DNA from: Methylomonas sp.
GTDB taxonomy: Bacteria; Pseudomonadota; Gammaproteobacteria; Methylococcales; Methylomonadaceae
DNA length: 51,843 nucleotides
Direction of reading: 5' to 3'
Assembly: GCA_026989395.1 (NCBI GenBank)
Contig: JALSJK010000136.1
Span: forward strand, 1-51,843
Below the pieces are notes generated by a model. It made no database searches. It saw only the letters and a program-made list of their open reading frames with translations, and had not been told where the DNA came from. The position numbers and the translations under genes were made by a program. Each line of letters starts with the position of its first letter. Position 1 is the first letter of the stretch. Shown in pieces: positions 8,772 through 17,641 of the stretch.

Positions 8772-8960
8772 ATGAAAATAAAAATATTTGTTGGAATAAT
8801 GGGGCCTTGTTTGTTATTACAAGGCTGTTTTTTGACCAAGGTCGTTTCTGTGCCGATGCGAGTGGGTGGAGCGGTTGTTTCAATCGTGCCGGTCGTTGGG
8901 AATTCAGCGCATGATGCAATTGATACGGCGGCTGATTTTGTAGATGACGCGCCTTTTTAA
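8772..8960 (+). CDS. Small lipoprotein, DUF6726-like
   Basis: A 62-aa predicted lipoprotein. It has a short charged start (MKIKIF), a hydrophobic stretch and a lipobox LLQGC with Cys19 as the lipidation site. The mature part (TKVVSVPMRVGGAVVSIVP, then a short acidic tail) resembles the DUF6726 small-lipoprotein family as I remember it. The function is unknown. It lies 121 bases upstream of fhcB on the same strand, but the long hairpin at 8965-9052 separates them. Confidence 0.7.
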   Translation: MKIKIFVGIMGPCLLLQGCFLTKVVSVPMRVGGAVVSIVPVVGNSAHDAIDTAADFVDDAPF

Positions 8961-8964
8961 TAGA

Positions 8965-9052
8965 TTGGGGGGCTAACTATATGGGTTTTATGCTGCAATC
9001 AGGTTAAAATAACCGATTTTGTAGCAGTAAAGAAGAAAAGTTAGCCTCCCAA
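8965..9052 (+). promoter_or_regulatory. Long multi-tier hairpin between the lipoprotein gene and fhcB
   Basis: The outer stem pairs 8965-8978 with 9039-9052 (14 positions, one G-U). The inner stem pairs 8991-9000 with 9015-9026 with small bulges, capped by a GGTTA/TAACC stem at 9002-9014. A T-rich run follows the right arm, so it may terminate the lipoprotein transcript. If the fhc promoter lies upstream, it could instead act as an RNA leader. It ends 29 bases before the fhcB start. Confidence 0.55.
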
Positions 9053-9081
9053 CTTCATTTTTTATTAATAGAGAGAGTTCT

Positions 9082-10350
9082 ATGACTGAAATTACCGATG
9101 TGCCCAGCCCCTTTTGTGGAATCGGTACAGACGATTTGGCTATTCAAGTAGATGGAAATTCACTGAAAGTTACCCAAAATGGTTGTTCCGTAAATACTCC
9201 AGCATTTGAACAACCCCTTGCTGAGACCCGCCCTAAAATCAATGGAAAAGAAGTTAGTCTTGATGATGCTATCAGCAAAGCGGCAGATTTATTGCGAGAT
9301 GCAAATCAACCAGTTTTCGGTGGTTGTGCAACCGATGTTAACGGGATGCGGTCATTAATGGCATTAGCCGATCGAAATGGTGCTGTTGTTGATAATATTG
9401 GATTCAATGCGGCCAAACGTAATTTTTTGGCCATGCAGGATTCCGGCTGGATGAATACCACACTGGCCGAGATTAAAAACCGCTGTGATGTATTAGTCGT
9501 CATTGGCGTTGATCTGGAAGCTTTTGCTCCTCGTTTCTTTGAACGTTATATCTGGAATGAAGATGCAATGTTTTTGGACGATACCAGTAGCCGCAGTATC
9601 ATTTATCTGGGTAAGGCTCCTTCAGGAAAAGCGTCAACATCGCCAAAGAGAAAGAAAGCCAAGGTTTATGAATGTGCAGATCAGGATTTGCCGGAAGTGA
9701 TGTCTGTTTTAAGAGCCTTGGTCAAGGGCAAACCGGTAGCTGCCGAGCAAGTGGGTGGTGTGGCAGTGAAAGATTTACAGAAAATTACTGAGCAACTGAC
9801 AAAGGCCAAATACGGGGTTGTGGTATGGGGAGCTGGCGCTCTGGATTTTGCCCATGCGGAATTAACGGTACAAGCCCTCTGTGAAATCGTTAAGGATGTT
9901 AATGAGCTGGGTACCAGATGTTCAGGTTTTCCATTAGGCGGCAAGGAAGGTGATCAAACTGCCAATCAGGTTTGTGGTTGGCAAACGGGTTATCCTGCGA
10001 GGATGCGATTTTCCAGTGGTTTTCCAGAGTATGATCCATTTTTGTATGACAGTCAGAGAATATTGGGCAATGGCGAGGCAGATGTGTTGCTTTGGGTGCA
10101 TGCCTTTAATTCTGACAGCCATCCACCAAAAACTGATATTCCGGTAATCGTGCTAGGGCGATCTGGAATGAAGTTAGATAATGAACCTGATGTCTTTATT
10201 CCAGTTGGCACTCCGGGTATTGATCATGCTGGCCATGCTTACCGGCTGGATAATGTTGTCGCTATCAGGCTGAAAAAATTAAGAGATTCCGGACTGCCCA
10301 GTACTTTTGAAGTTCTGGCAGCCATTGAACAAGCTTTGCAGGAAAAGTAA
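9082..10350 (+). CDS. fhcB: Formyltransferase/hydrolase complex subunit B
   Basis: A 422-aa homologue of formylmethanofuran dehydrogenase subunit B (FwdB/FmdB, molybdopterin oxidoreductase fold). It is the first gene of fhcBADC, which in methylotrophs forms the formyltransferase/hydrolase complex producing formate from formyl-tetrahydromethanopterin. Recognisable segments are PFCGIGTDDLAI at the N-terminus, FGGCATDVNGMRSL near residue 75, and a late GRSGMKLDNEPDVFIPVGTPGIDH. In methylotrophs this subunit is thought not to act as a redox enzyme. A GAGAGAG ribosome site precedes the ATG. The stop codon directly abuts the fhcA start. Confidence 0.95.
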   Translation: MTEITDVPSPFCGIGTDDLAIQVDGNSLKVTQNGCSVNTPAFEQPLAETRPKINGKEVSLDDAISKAADLLRDANQPVFGGCATDVNGMRSLMALADRNGAVVDNIGFNAAKRNFLAMQDSGWMNTTLAEIKNRCDVLVVIGVDLEAFAPRFFERYIWNEDAMFLDDTSSRSIIYLGKAPSGKASTSPKRKKAKVYECADQDLPEVMSVLRALVKGKPVAAEQVGGVAVKDLQKITEQLTKAKYGVVVWGAGALDFAHAELTVQALCEIVKDVNELGTRCSGFPLGGKEGDQTANQVCGWQTGYPARMRFSSGFPEYDPFLYDSQRILGNGEADVLLWVHAFNSDSHPPKTDIPVIVLGRSGMKLDNEPDVFIPVGTPGIDHAGHAYRLDNVVAIRLKKLRDSGLPSTFEVLAAIEQALQEK

Positions 10351-12018
10351 ATGTTAACAAAATTAACAGGCGGTATTGTCTACGACCCTGCAAACGGGGT
10401 AAACGGCAAGCAGAAAGATATTTTTATCAAAGATGGGCGAATTATCAAAAAGCCGGGAAAAGATGCCAGAATTGACAAGGAATACAATATAAAAGGTAAA
10501 GTCGTGATGGCCGGTGCGATAGATTTGCATACCCATATTGGTGGCGGCAAGGGCAATATTGCCAGAATGCTGATGCCGGAAAATCATCGCATCGATCCAG
10601 TTGCACATACTGATTTGACCCGGGCAGGATGTGGTCATGCCATGCCCAGCACTTTTCTGACCGGTTACCGTTACGCAGAAATGGGCTATACGGCAGCTTT
10701 TGAACCGGCGGTTCTGCCAATCAATGCCAGACAGGCACATATGGAAATGGGTGATGTCCCGATTCTGGATAAAGGTGGATATGTGCTGATGGGTAGCGAC
10801 GATTATCTGCTCAGAATGATGACTGCGAATAAGGATCAGCAGGCTATTAATGATTATGTGGCCTGGACGATTCGTGCTGCACAGGGTGTTGGCATCAAGG
10901 TAGTGAATGCAGGTGGCATTAATGCCTTTAAATTTAATCAGCGCAAGCTGGATCTGGATGAAAAAAATAGTTACTACAATGTCACACCCCGGGATATTTT
11001 GAAAACCCTGGCAACGGCGGTGAAAGAGCTGGGAATCAAGCACCCGTTACATGTGCATGGCAGTAATCTGGGTGTGCCGGGGAATATAGAAACAACCTTG
11101 AATTCAATAGAGGGCGTGGAAGGGTTGCCAATGCATTTAACGCATGTACAGTTTCACAGTTACGGCACTGAAGGCGACTTCAAATTTTCATCAGGAGCCG
11201 CCCAGATTGCAGAGGCAGTTAATAAAAACAACAATATTTCCCTGGATGTCGGGCAGATCATGTTTGGTCAGACGGTAACAGCATCGGGTGACAACATGCG
11301 TCAGTATGCTAATCATGGTTTTGCCAGTCCGAATAAATGGGTGTGTATGGATATTGAGTGTGATGCCGGTTGTGGTTTGGTACCTTTCAAATATCGGGAT
11401 CAAAATTTTGTGAATGCATTGCAATGGGCGATTGGACTGGAAATTTTTCTGTTGGTTGATGATCCGTGGCGGATTTTTCTGACCACCGACCATCCTAATG
11501 GCGCGCCTTTTACCTCGTATCCGCATTTGATCAGGTTATTAATGGACAAAAGTTTCCGCAACGATATGTTGGCAACGCTCCATCCTGAAGCCCAAAAAAT
11601 GACTACGTTAGCGTCAATTGACAGGGAATACAGCCTTGAAGAAATTGCTATTTTGACGCGTGCGGGCGCGGCAAAAATTACTGGTCTGGTAGGTCGCGGC
11701 GGTCTGGCAGATGGTGATTTTGCAGATATTACGGTTTATACCGAAAACAAGGACAGGGAGAAGATGTTTGCCAAACCGGTTTATGTATTCAAGGATGGTG
11801 AAATGGTTGCCAAACATGGCAAGATTGTAAAAGTGACCTGGGGAACAACTCACGTAGTTCGTCCAGAATATGACAAGTCAGTGGAAAAGGACCTGGAAAA
11901 ATATTTTAATCGTTACATGACCATGAAAGTGGGGAATTTCACCATTAGTGATGATGAATTGACCGAGGATGGTCGCGGCAGTATTACTGTGCATCCAACT
12001 GTAGGAGGTAAAGTATGA
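10351..12018 (+). CDS. fhcA: Formyltransferase/hydrolase complex subunit A
   Basis: A 555-aa amidohydrolase-fold subunit, homologue of FwdA/FmdA, that hydrolyses the formyl group to formate. The metal-binding HTH motif is in IDLHTHIGGG (about residues 57-66). Further His residues sit in PLHVHGSNLG and MHLTHVQFHSYG, and a late TTDHPNG supplies the Asp-containing motif. The C-terminal GRGGLADGDFADITVY is a typical amidohydrolase closing segment. The start codon follows the fhcB stop with no gap, and the end overlaps fhcD by 4 bases (ATGA), indicating translational coupling. Confidence 0.97.
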   Translation: MLTKLTGGIVYDPANGVNGKQKDIFIKDGRIIKKPGKDARIDKEYNIKGKVVMAGAIDLHTHIGGGKGNIARMLMPENHRIDPVAHTDLTRAGCGHAMPSTFLTGYRYAEMGYTAAFEPAVLPINARQAHMEMGDVPILDKGGYVLMGSDDYLLRMMTANKDQQAINDYVAWTIRAAQGVGIKVVNAGGINAFKFNQRKLDLDEKNSYYNVTPRDILKTLATAVKELGIKHPLHVHGSNLGVPGNIETTLNSIEGVEGLPMHLTHVQFHSYGTEGDFKFSSGAAQIAEAVNKNNNISLDVGQIMFGQTVTASGDNMRQYANHGFASPNKWVCMDIECDAGCGLVPFKYRDQNFVNALQWAIGLEIFLLVDDPWRIFLTTDHPNGAPFTSYPHLIRLLMDKSFRNDMLATLHPEAQKMTTLASIDREYSLEEIAILTRAGAAKITGLVGRGGLADGDFADITVYTENKDREKMFAKPVYVFKDGEMVAKHGKIVKVTWGTTHVVRPEYDKSVEKDLEKYFNRYMTMKVGNFTISDDELTEDGRGSITVHPTVGGKV

Positions 12019-12911
12019 TCATTAATGGCGTAACCATCGATAAAACTTTTGCTGAAGCTTTTCCAATGAAAGCAACACGGGCGATCATTACCGCCCAAAA
12101 TGAAAAGTGGGCAATGATTTCCGCGCAGGCCATGACCGGTTTTGCGACATCGGTGATTGCCTGCGGTTGTGAAGCGGGTATTGAGCGGCTGTTGGAGCCA
12201 TCTGAAACACCGGATGGTCGCCCTGGTGTAGCTATTTTGATTTTTGCCATGGGCGGCAAGGGTTTGGCCAAACAACTGGAAACCAGAGCCGGGCAATGTG
12301 TTCTGACTTCACCGACATCAGCTTTATTTGCAGGGCTTGATGAAGGTAAAAAAATACCGTTGGGAAAAAACTTGCGCTATTTTGGCGACGGTTTTCAGAT
12401 CAGTAAATTGATTGACGGCAAACGTTACTGGCGTGTTCCAGTTATGGATGGTGAGTTTTTAACTGAGGCGACAACAGCTCAGGTTGAAGCAGTCGGTGGC
12501 GGTAATTTTTTGGTACTTGCCGAGTCCCAACCTCAGGCGCTTGCAGCCTGTGAAGCGGCAATCGAGGAAATGCGAAAAATTCCGAATGTGATTATGCCTT
12601 TTCCAGGCGGTGTGGTTCGTTCTGGATCAAAAGTCGGCTCAAAATATCCGGCATTGGGAGCTTCTACTAATGACGCTTTTTGTCCAACTTTGAAAGGAGT
12701 GACCAAAACGGATTTATCACCGGAAATTGAATCGGTGATGGAAATTGTCATTGATGGCTTGACCAAAGAAGATATTGACAAAGCAATGCGCGTGGGTATT
12801 CAGGCGGTTTGTGATTTAGGCGAAAAAGAAGGTATCAAGCGGATCAGTGCTGGTAACTATGGCGGAAAGCTAGGGCCGTTCCACTTCCATCTTCAGGAGA
12901 TTATGGCATGA
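12015..12911 (+). CDS. fhcD: Formylmethanofuran--tetrahydromethanopterin N-formyltransferase
   Basis: A 298-aa protein (Ftr/FhcD) that moves the formyl group between tetrahydromethanopterin and the methanofuran-type cofactor within the complex. It has full family length and starts MIINGVTIDKTFAEAFPMKATR, with typical segments MTGFATSVIACGCEAGIE, GDGFQISK and a C-terminal KLGPFHFHLQEIM. A GGAGG site inside the fhcA end precedes the ATG, and the gene overlaps fhcC by 4 bases. This is the gene most diagnostic of archaeal-type C1 metabolism in the window. Confidence 0.97.
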   Translation: MIINGVTIDKTFAEAFPMKATRAIITAQNEKWAMISAQAMTGFATSVIACGCEAGIERLLEPSETPDGRPGVAILIFAMGGKGLAKQLETRAGQCVLTSPTSALFAGLDEGKKIPLGKNLRYFGDGFQISKLIDGKRYWRVPVMDGEFLTEATTAQVEAVGGGNFLVLAESQPQALAACEAAIEEMRKIPNVIMPFPGGVVRSGSKVGSKYPALGASTNDAFCPTLKGVTKTDLSPEIESVMEIVIDGLTKEDIDKAMRVGIQAVCDLGEKEGIKRISAGNYGGKLGPFHFHLQEIMA

Positions 12912-13717
12912 GTGCATTAACTTTTACCTTAAAACAAAGAACGGATCAACGTGTCGATATGTCGCCACTGGTGTGCCAAAAACTTTCTGGAATGGAGCCA
13001 GCCGAAATTGCTGCGATTGAGTTACAAAATGGCAAAAGCAAAGTGCGGGTTGATTCATTATTCAAAATTTCCGGTTCTGACAGTCACAACATCCAGTTTA
13101 AAAACAGTTTCGGAAAACTGGATTTTATTGGTAAAGATCTGACCGAAGGCTCAATTCATGTTGAAGGAGATGTAGGCGCATATTTGGGTATGGGAATGTC
13201 TGCAGGAGCAATTGACGTTTTTGGCAATACCGATATTTATGCAGCTTGCGAAATGAAGGGCGGACAGTTGGTCATTGATGGTAACGCCGGTGATTTTTTA
13301 GGTGCCGCAATGGTTGGCAACAAACAAGGCATGAAAGGCGGCGTTGTGATTGTTAAAGGCAGTGTCGGTGACCGAGCCGGCGATCACATGCGTCGCGGGG
13401 TGATGCTGATCGAGGGCGATACGGGTGATTATTGTGGTTCCAGAATGGTGGCAGGAACGATTGCTGTTTTGGGGAAAACCGGACGGTTTCCTGGATATAT
13501 GATGAGTCGAGGCACATTGTTGCTTTGGACTCAGCCGCAGCTTTCTGCTAGTTTTAATGACTGTGGTGCCCATACCTTGGCTTTTTTGCCAATCCTGTTA
13601 AATTCCTTCAAGAAATATAATTCCAGATTTGCTGAGGTTGATACTTTTAATCGAGTTCAACGCTTTGGAGGCGATATGGCGGAGAAAGGACTCGGTGAAA
13701 TTCTGGTCAAAATTTAA
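12908..13717 (+). CDS. fhcC: Formyltransferase/hydrolase complex subunit C
   Basis: A 269-aa homologue of FwdC/FmdC with the family's right-handed beta-helix (GXGXG-repeat) architecture. The middle of the protein is a run of short Gly-rich repeats such as VEGDVGAYLG, IDGNAGDFLG, VKGSVGDRAG and IEGDTGDYCG. It is a structural subunit bridging the FhcA/B and FhcD parts. It overlaps fhcD by 4 bases and is followed after 19 bases by the SulP transporter gene, so the transcript probably continues. Confidence 0.96.
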   Translation: MSALTFTLKQRTDQRVDMSPLVCQKLSGMEPAEIAAIELQNGKSKVRVDSLFKISGSDSHNIQFKNSFGKLDFIGKDLTEGSIHVEGDVGAYLGMGMSAGAIDVFGNTDIYAACEMKGGQLVIDGNAGDFLGAAMVGNKQGMKGGVVIVKGSVGDRAGDHMRRGVMLIEGDTGDYCGSRMVAGTIAVLGKTGRFPGYMMSRGTLLLWTQPQLSASFNDCGAHTLAFLPILLNSFKKYNSRFAEVDTFNRVQRFGGDMAEKGLGEILVKI

Positions 13718-13736
13718 GATGAATAAGGTAAGCAAT

Positions 13737-15434
13737 ATGTTAGATACCTCAAATTTACGAGGAGACTTTTTTGGTGGTTTAACAGCTGGCGTAGTGGCTT
13801 TGCCGTTGGCGCTGGCTTTTGGTGTACAGTCTGGAATGGGCGCAATTGCTGGACTATATGGTGCGATTGCAATTGGAATTATTGCTGCATGGTTTGGTGG
13901 AACGCCAACCCAGATTAGTGGGCCGACTGGTCCCATGACAGTGGTTTCAGCAGTCATTATTAGCAATGCTATTGATGCTCATGGTGGCAGTCTAGAATCA
14001 GCTCTGGGATTTATTATCTCCATTTTTCTGTTGGCCGGTGTTTTCCAGATTTTGCTGGGGATTTTCAAGGTTGGTCAGTATGTGCGCTATATGCCATATC
14101 CCGTTGTTTCCGGATTTATGAGCGGGATTGGCGTAATCATCATTGTTCTACAAATTTTCCCGTTTCTGGGGCATGCTTCTCCTAAAAAAATTCTGGATAT
14201 TTTTGCCACACTACCCAGCATTTTGGGGGATATTAACTTTGCTTCAGTAGGATTAGCAGTGGCGACGATTGCGACAATCTATTTATTCCCCAGAATTACC
14301 AAAGTCATCCCAAGTGCTTTGGTGGCATTGATTGTTTTGACAATCGTCTCAACTCTGATGAAACTTGAAGTTGCAATTATTGGCGATATTCCTGAGGGCT
14401 TTCCAAAGATAATGTTGGGAAAATTAGCCGATATTGACTGGATGCATCCAATGGTTCTTATTATTCCGGCTCTGACCTTGGCGGCATTAGGGACTATTGA
14501 TTCTTTGTTAACATCAATTGTTGCTGACAATATGACCAAAACCCGGCATGACAGTAATAAAGAACTAATTGGCCAGGGTCTAGGCAATATGGCGACTGCA
14601 GCAATTGCAGGTATTCCAGGTGCTGGCGCAACGATGCGTACCGTAGTTAACATTAAGTCCGGAGGCAGAACCAGACTTTCAGGAGTTGTCCACGGGGTTG
14701 CTTTATTGATTGTGCTTTTGGGCGCTGGCGCTTATGCCAAGTTAATACCTCTGCCGGTGCTGGCAGGTATTTTGATTACTGTTGGCATTGGTATTATTGA
14801 TTATAAAGGCATCAAGCATGTTGTTGATGTGCCTCGGTCGGATGCTTTTGTCATGCTGGTGGTCTTATTCATGACTGTGTTTGTTGATTTACTGCAAGCG
14901 GTAGCGGTGGGGATGGTGCTCGCTTCGGTGTTGTTCATGAAAAAAATGAGTGATATTGCGGAAGCCAGTTCAACTGAAGGCGGTGTGGAAGAGCATCATC
15001 AGGAACAAACGGAAAGCGAAACCGAGATTGTCGAATTGACCGATGACATTCGTCATAAGGTGTTTGTTAAAGCCTTTGACGGCCCGATTTTTTTCGGTTT
15101 TGCTTCCAAATTTCAGGAAATGACCGAACGCTCGCCTGATGTAGATGTGGTGATTTTGCGTATGGGCCGGGTACCCTATATTGATCAGTCCGGACTTTAT
15201 GCCATTGAAGATGCAGTGATGGCATTACAGGAAAAAAATATTCTGGTTTTGATTACAGAAATTCAGGATCAGCCAAAAGATATGCTTGGTAATGTCGGCT
15301 TAATTCCGGAAATAATTCCGGAAGAACATTTGTATCCGGATTTTAATTCCGCCATCAAGGCGCTGAGAACTGGCGAAGCATTTAAGGCGGTGCCGAAAAA
15401 AGAAAGTTATTCCTGGTCTTTCGTTAACTATTAG
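13737..15434 (+). CDS. SulP-family anion transporter with STAS domain
   Basis: A protein of about 565 aa with the SulP (SLC26-like) layout: an N-terminal LRGDFFGGLTAGVVALPLALAFG signature, 12-14 membrane segments to about residue 415, then a cytoplasmic STAS domain (FVKAFDGPIFFGFA..., with DVVILRMGRVPYIDQSG near the end). Substrates of this family include sulfate and bicarbonate; the sequence alone does not decide. The start at 13737 is chosen because AAGG lies 8 bases upstream and the frame from 13629 would overlap fhcC. With a 19-base gap from fhcC it is likely in the fhc operon, which hints at bicarbonate or another C1-related anion (inference). Confidence 0.88.
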   Translation: MLDTSNLRGDFFGGLTAGVVALPLALAFGVQSGMGAIAGLYGAIAIGIIAAWFGGTPTQISGPTGPMTVVSAVIISNAIDAHGGSLESALGFIISIFLLAGVFQILLGIFKVGQYVRYMPYPVVSGFMSGIGVIIIVLQIFPFLGHASPKKILDIFATLPSILGDINFASVGLAVATIATIYLFPRITKVIPSALVALIVLTIVSTLMKLEVAIIGDIPEGFPKIMLGKLADIDWMHPMVLIIPALTLAALGTIDSLLTSIVADNMTKTRHDSNKELIGQGLGNMATAAIAGIPGAGATMRTVVNIKSGGRTRLSGVVHGVALLIVLLGAGAYAKLIPLPVLAGILITVGIGIIDYKGIKHVVDVPRSDAFVMLVVLFMTVFVDLLQAVAVGMVLASVLFMKKMSDIAEASSTEGGVEEHHQEQTESETEIVELTDDIRHKVFVKAFDGPIFFGFASKFQEMTERSPDVDVVILRMGRVPYIDQSGLYAIEDAVMALQEKNILVLITEIQDQPKDMLGNVGLIPEIIPEEHLYPDFNSAIKALRTGEAFKAVPKKESYSWSFVNY

Positions 15435-15512
15435 CCAAGAAAATACGCCAAAATTTTATTCATTGGCTGCTATTCTGTGAGTAGGGCATGACTGGTTTCA
15501 TGCTCTATCGCC

Positions 15513-15547
15513 AAAGCCATTGCAGTTGAATGGCTTTTCTTTTTTTG
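15513..15547 (+). terminator. Rho-independent terminator after the fhc-sulP unit
   Basis: A 9-bp stem (AAAGCCATT with AATGGCTTT) around a 7-base loop is followed by a T-rich tract. A smaller hairpin precedes it at 15486-15503. It lies 79 bases after the transporter stop. Confidence 0.85.
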
Positions 15548-15607
15548 AATCTGTTAATGGCCACTTGATTTTGGAAAGTGAGTGATTAAACAAGAGCCAC
15601 AGAGCTG

Positions 15608-17398
15608 ATGAATAGTATACATGAGACTGGCAGTCCAGATAAAAAACTGGATATCAATGAAATTTTAATCTGGCTACAAAAAGACGGCATGATTTCGGTA
15701 AAGGATTACCAAAACTGTAAACAACAAGCCTTCAAGCCAAAAAATAAAGATACCCACCCCTTAAAGCTAATTGTCGAGTGCGAGACAGCAGATCAAACTC
15801 AACTAGGGAGAAATTTAACGCTTGAGGGGTTAACCCGGTGGTTGGCTGAAAAAGTAGATCTTCCTTATTATTATATTGATCCGTTGAAAATTGATGTTTC
15901 TTCAGTAACTTCAATTTTCAGTCAGGCTTATGCGGCCAATTACAATATTTTGCCGGTAAAAGTGACTGAAACCGATGTGATGGTTGCGGTATCCGAACCT
16001 TTTGTACATGCCTGGGAGGCTGATTTAGCTAAAATTCAGACCCGCAAGCTGAAACGGGTTTTGGCTAACCCGGATGAAATCAAACGTTATCTGGAGGAAT
16101 TTTATAATTTTTCCAAGTCCTTAAAAGGCGCTTCAATCAATTCGGCGCATAAAGTCGACAGTACTCTGCAAAACTTCGAGCAATTGGTTGAGTTGGGGAA
16201 AGTCAGTGATCTGGACGCTAATAATCATCATGTCGTCAATTTGGTCAGCTGGTTATTGCAATATGCGTTTGATCAGCGCGCCAGTGATATTCATATCGAA
16301 CCGCGCCGCGAACAGGCCAATGTCAGATTCAGAATTGATGGCGTGTTACATCAGGTTTATCAACTGCCTTCAAAAATTACCAATGCGGTGATGAGCCGGT
16401 TAAAAATTCTGGGTCGAATGGATATTGCAGAAAAAAGGATGCCTCAGGATGGAAGGATTAAAACCCAAGCTACGCAAGGCAAGGAAATTGAATTGAGGTT
16501 ATCAACAATGCCCACCGCATTTGGCGAAAAAATGGTGATGCGGATTTTTGACCCCGATGTGTTACTGCGAAATTTTCGCCAATTAGGGTTGAATAAACGG
16601 GAGCAGTTACTTTGGAAAAATATGAGCGGCCAGGCGCATGGGATAATTCTGGTTACAGGTCCGACTGGATCAGGAAAAACCACGACCTTGTATTCCACAT
16701 TAAAAAACCTGGCAAAACCCGAGGTCAATTTATGCACGGTTGAAGACCCCATTGAATTGATCGAACCCAGCTTTAACCAAATGCAAGTGCAGCAAAATAT
16801 AGGTTTAAGTTTTGCTAACGGTATTCGCACCCTGCTTCGGCAAGACCCGGATATTATCATGGTAGGAGAAATTCGTGATCTGGAAACCGCAGAAATGGCC
16901 GTGCAGGCCTCACTCACAGGTCATTTGGTGCTTTCCACTTTACATACCAACGATGCCCCTTCTGCCGTCACCCGGTTATTGGAAATTGGCATACCTGCCT
17001 ATTTGATTCAACAGACCTTGCTAGGAGTAATGGCGCAGCGATTATTGAGAGTGTTGTGTCCACATTGCAAAACAGCAGTGGAAATTGCTGACACAGAATG
17101 GGCCGCATTAATTGAGCCTTTCAAAGCTGACAAACCAAAAACGATTTATCAGGCGGCCGGTTGTAATGATTGCCGAAATACTGGTTATTCTGGCCGAATC
17201 GGAATTTATGAGATTTTTGAGAACTCTCCGACGCTAAAAAAACTCATGGTAGATGGTTGTGATAATGCAGCGATTCGAAAACAGGCAGTGACGGAAGGAA
17301 TGCGGCCATTACGATTTAGTGGCGCGGAAAAAGTGGCCAAAGGAGTAACGACAATTGAGGAAGTTTTGCGTGTTGTGCCGCAAGGGATTGAGCTTTGA
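15608..17398 (+). CDS. GspE/PilB-type secretion ATPase, orphan
   Basis: A 596-aa type II secretion/type IV pilus assembly ATPase. The N-terminal MshE/GspE-N-like domain covers about residues 85-175. The ATPase core has Walker A GPTGSGKT at 351-358, the Asp box, a Walker B-type DPDIIMVGEIRD, and the His box LTGHLVLSTLHTND. The GspE zinc-binding module (CPHC ... CNDC followed by RNTGYSGRIGIYE) is complete. No other gsp or pil genes lie beside it, so its machine is elsewhere; an ExeA-like gene occurs 7 kb downstream. It probably sits at the cytoplasmic face of the inner membrane. A start at the ATG at 15620 is also possible. Confidence 0.9.
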   Translation: MNSIHETGSPDKKLDINEILIWLQKDGMISVKDYQNCKQQAFKPKNKDTHPLKLIVECETADQTQLGRNLTLEGLTRWLAEKVDLPYYYIDPLKIDVSSVTSIFSQAYAANYNILPVKVTETDVMVAVSEPFVHAWEADLAKIQTRKLKRVLANPDEIKRYLEEFYNFSKSLKGASINSAHKVDSTLQNFEQLVELGKVSDLDANNHHVVNLVSWLLQYAFDQRASDIHIEPRREQANVRFRIDGVLHQVYQLPSKITNAVMSRLKILGRMDIAEKRMPQDGRIKTQATQGKEIELRLSTMPTAFGEKMVMRIFDPDVLLRNFRQLGLNKREQLLWKNMSGQAHGIILVTGPTGSGKTTTLYSTLKNLAKPEVNLCTVEDPIELIEPSFNQMQVQQNIGLSFANGIRTLLRQDPDIIMVGEIRDLETAEMAVQASLTGHLVLSTLHTNDAPSAVTRLLEIGIPAYLIQQTLLGVMAQRLLRVLCPHCKTAVEIADTEWAALIEPFKADKPKTIYQAAGCNDCRNTGYSGRIGIYEIFENSPTLKKLMVDGCDNAAIRKQAVTEGMRPLRFSGAEKVAKGVTTIEEVLRVVPQGIEL

Positions 17399-17408
17399 TA
17401 GGTTTGGC

Positions 17409-17436
17409 TTAACTGGGGAATAAGTTCCCCAGTTAA
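17409..17436. terminator. Perfect 12-bp hairpin after the GspE-like gene
   Basis: TTAACTGGGGAA and its exact complement surround a 4-base loop, 11 bases after the stop codon. No T-tract follows, so the terminator call rests on the strong stem and position. Confidence 0.55.
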
Positions 17437-17520
17437 CCTTGAGAAAGTCACTAATCCAATGCAAATGAATCAACTGAAGTAATATCTGCGTCCAACGTAA
17501 CTGTCCATCCAGCACCCAGG

Positions 17521-17641
17521 GGAAAACGCATTAAAATCAACTCCCAAATAACAGCTTAAATCGGAAACAAGCATTTCATGCGGCTTCCGGTCTTTTTTTA
17601 TTCATACTCATTTTAGAAGACTCCTTCTGAAGTAAATTTAA
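17521..17641 (-). repeat. Inverted long-range repeat, right copy
   Basis: The reverse complement of this segment matches 3-123 over 121 ungapped bases with 12 mismatches. It contains the 3' end of the ORF at 17576-17815 and about 55 bases beyond it. Similarity to the left copy stops at 17521. Confidence 0.85.

Noticed and set aside
10363-11043. A 226-aa frame on the minus strand inside fhcA
   Set aside because: It runs opposite to a certain gene (fhcA), its protein shows no domain and has many Cys/His from antisense codons, so it is a shadow frame.
3-17641. Reading the 17.5-kb interval between inverted repeats as a composite transposon
   Set aside because: The interval holds core genes (rimO, fhcBADC) in normal composition and only fragments of the repeat, with no transposase core.
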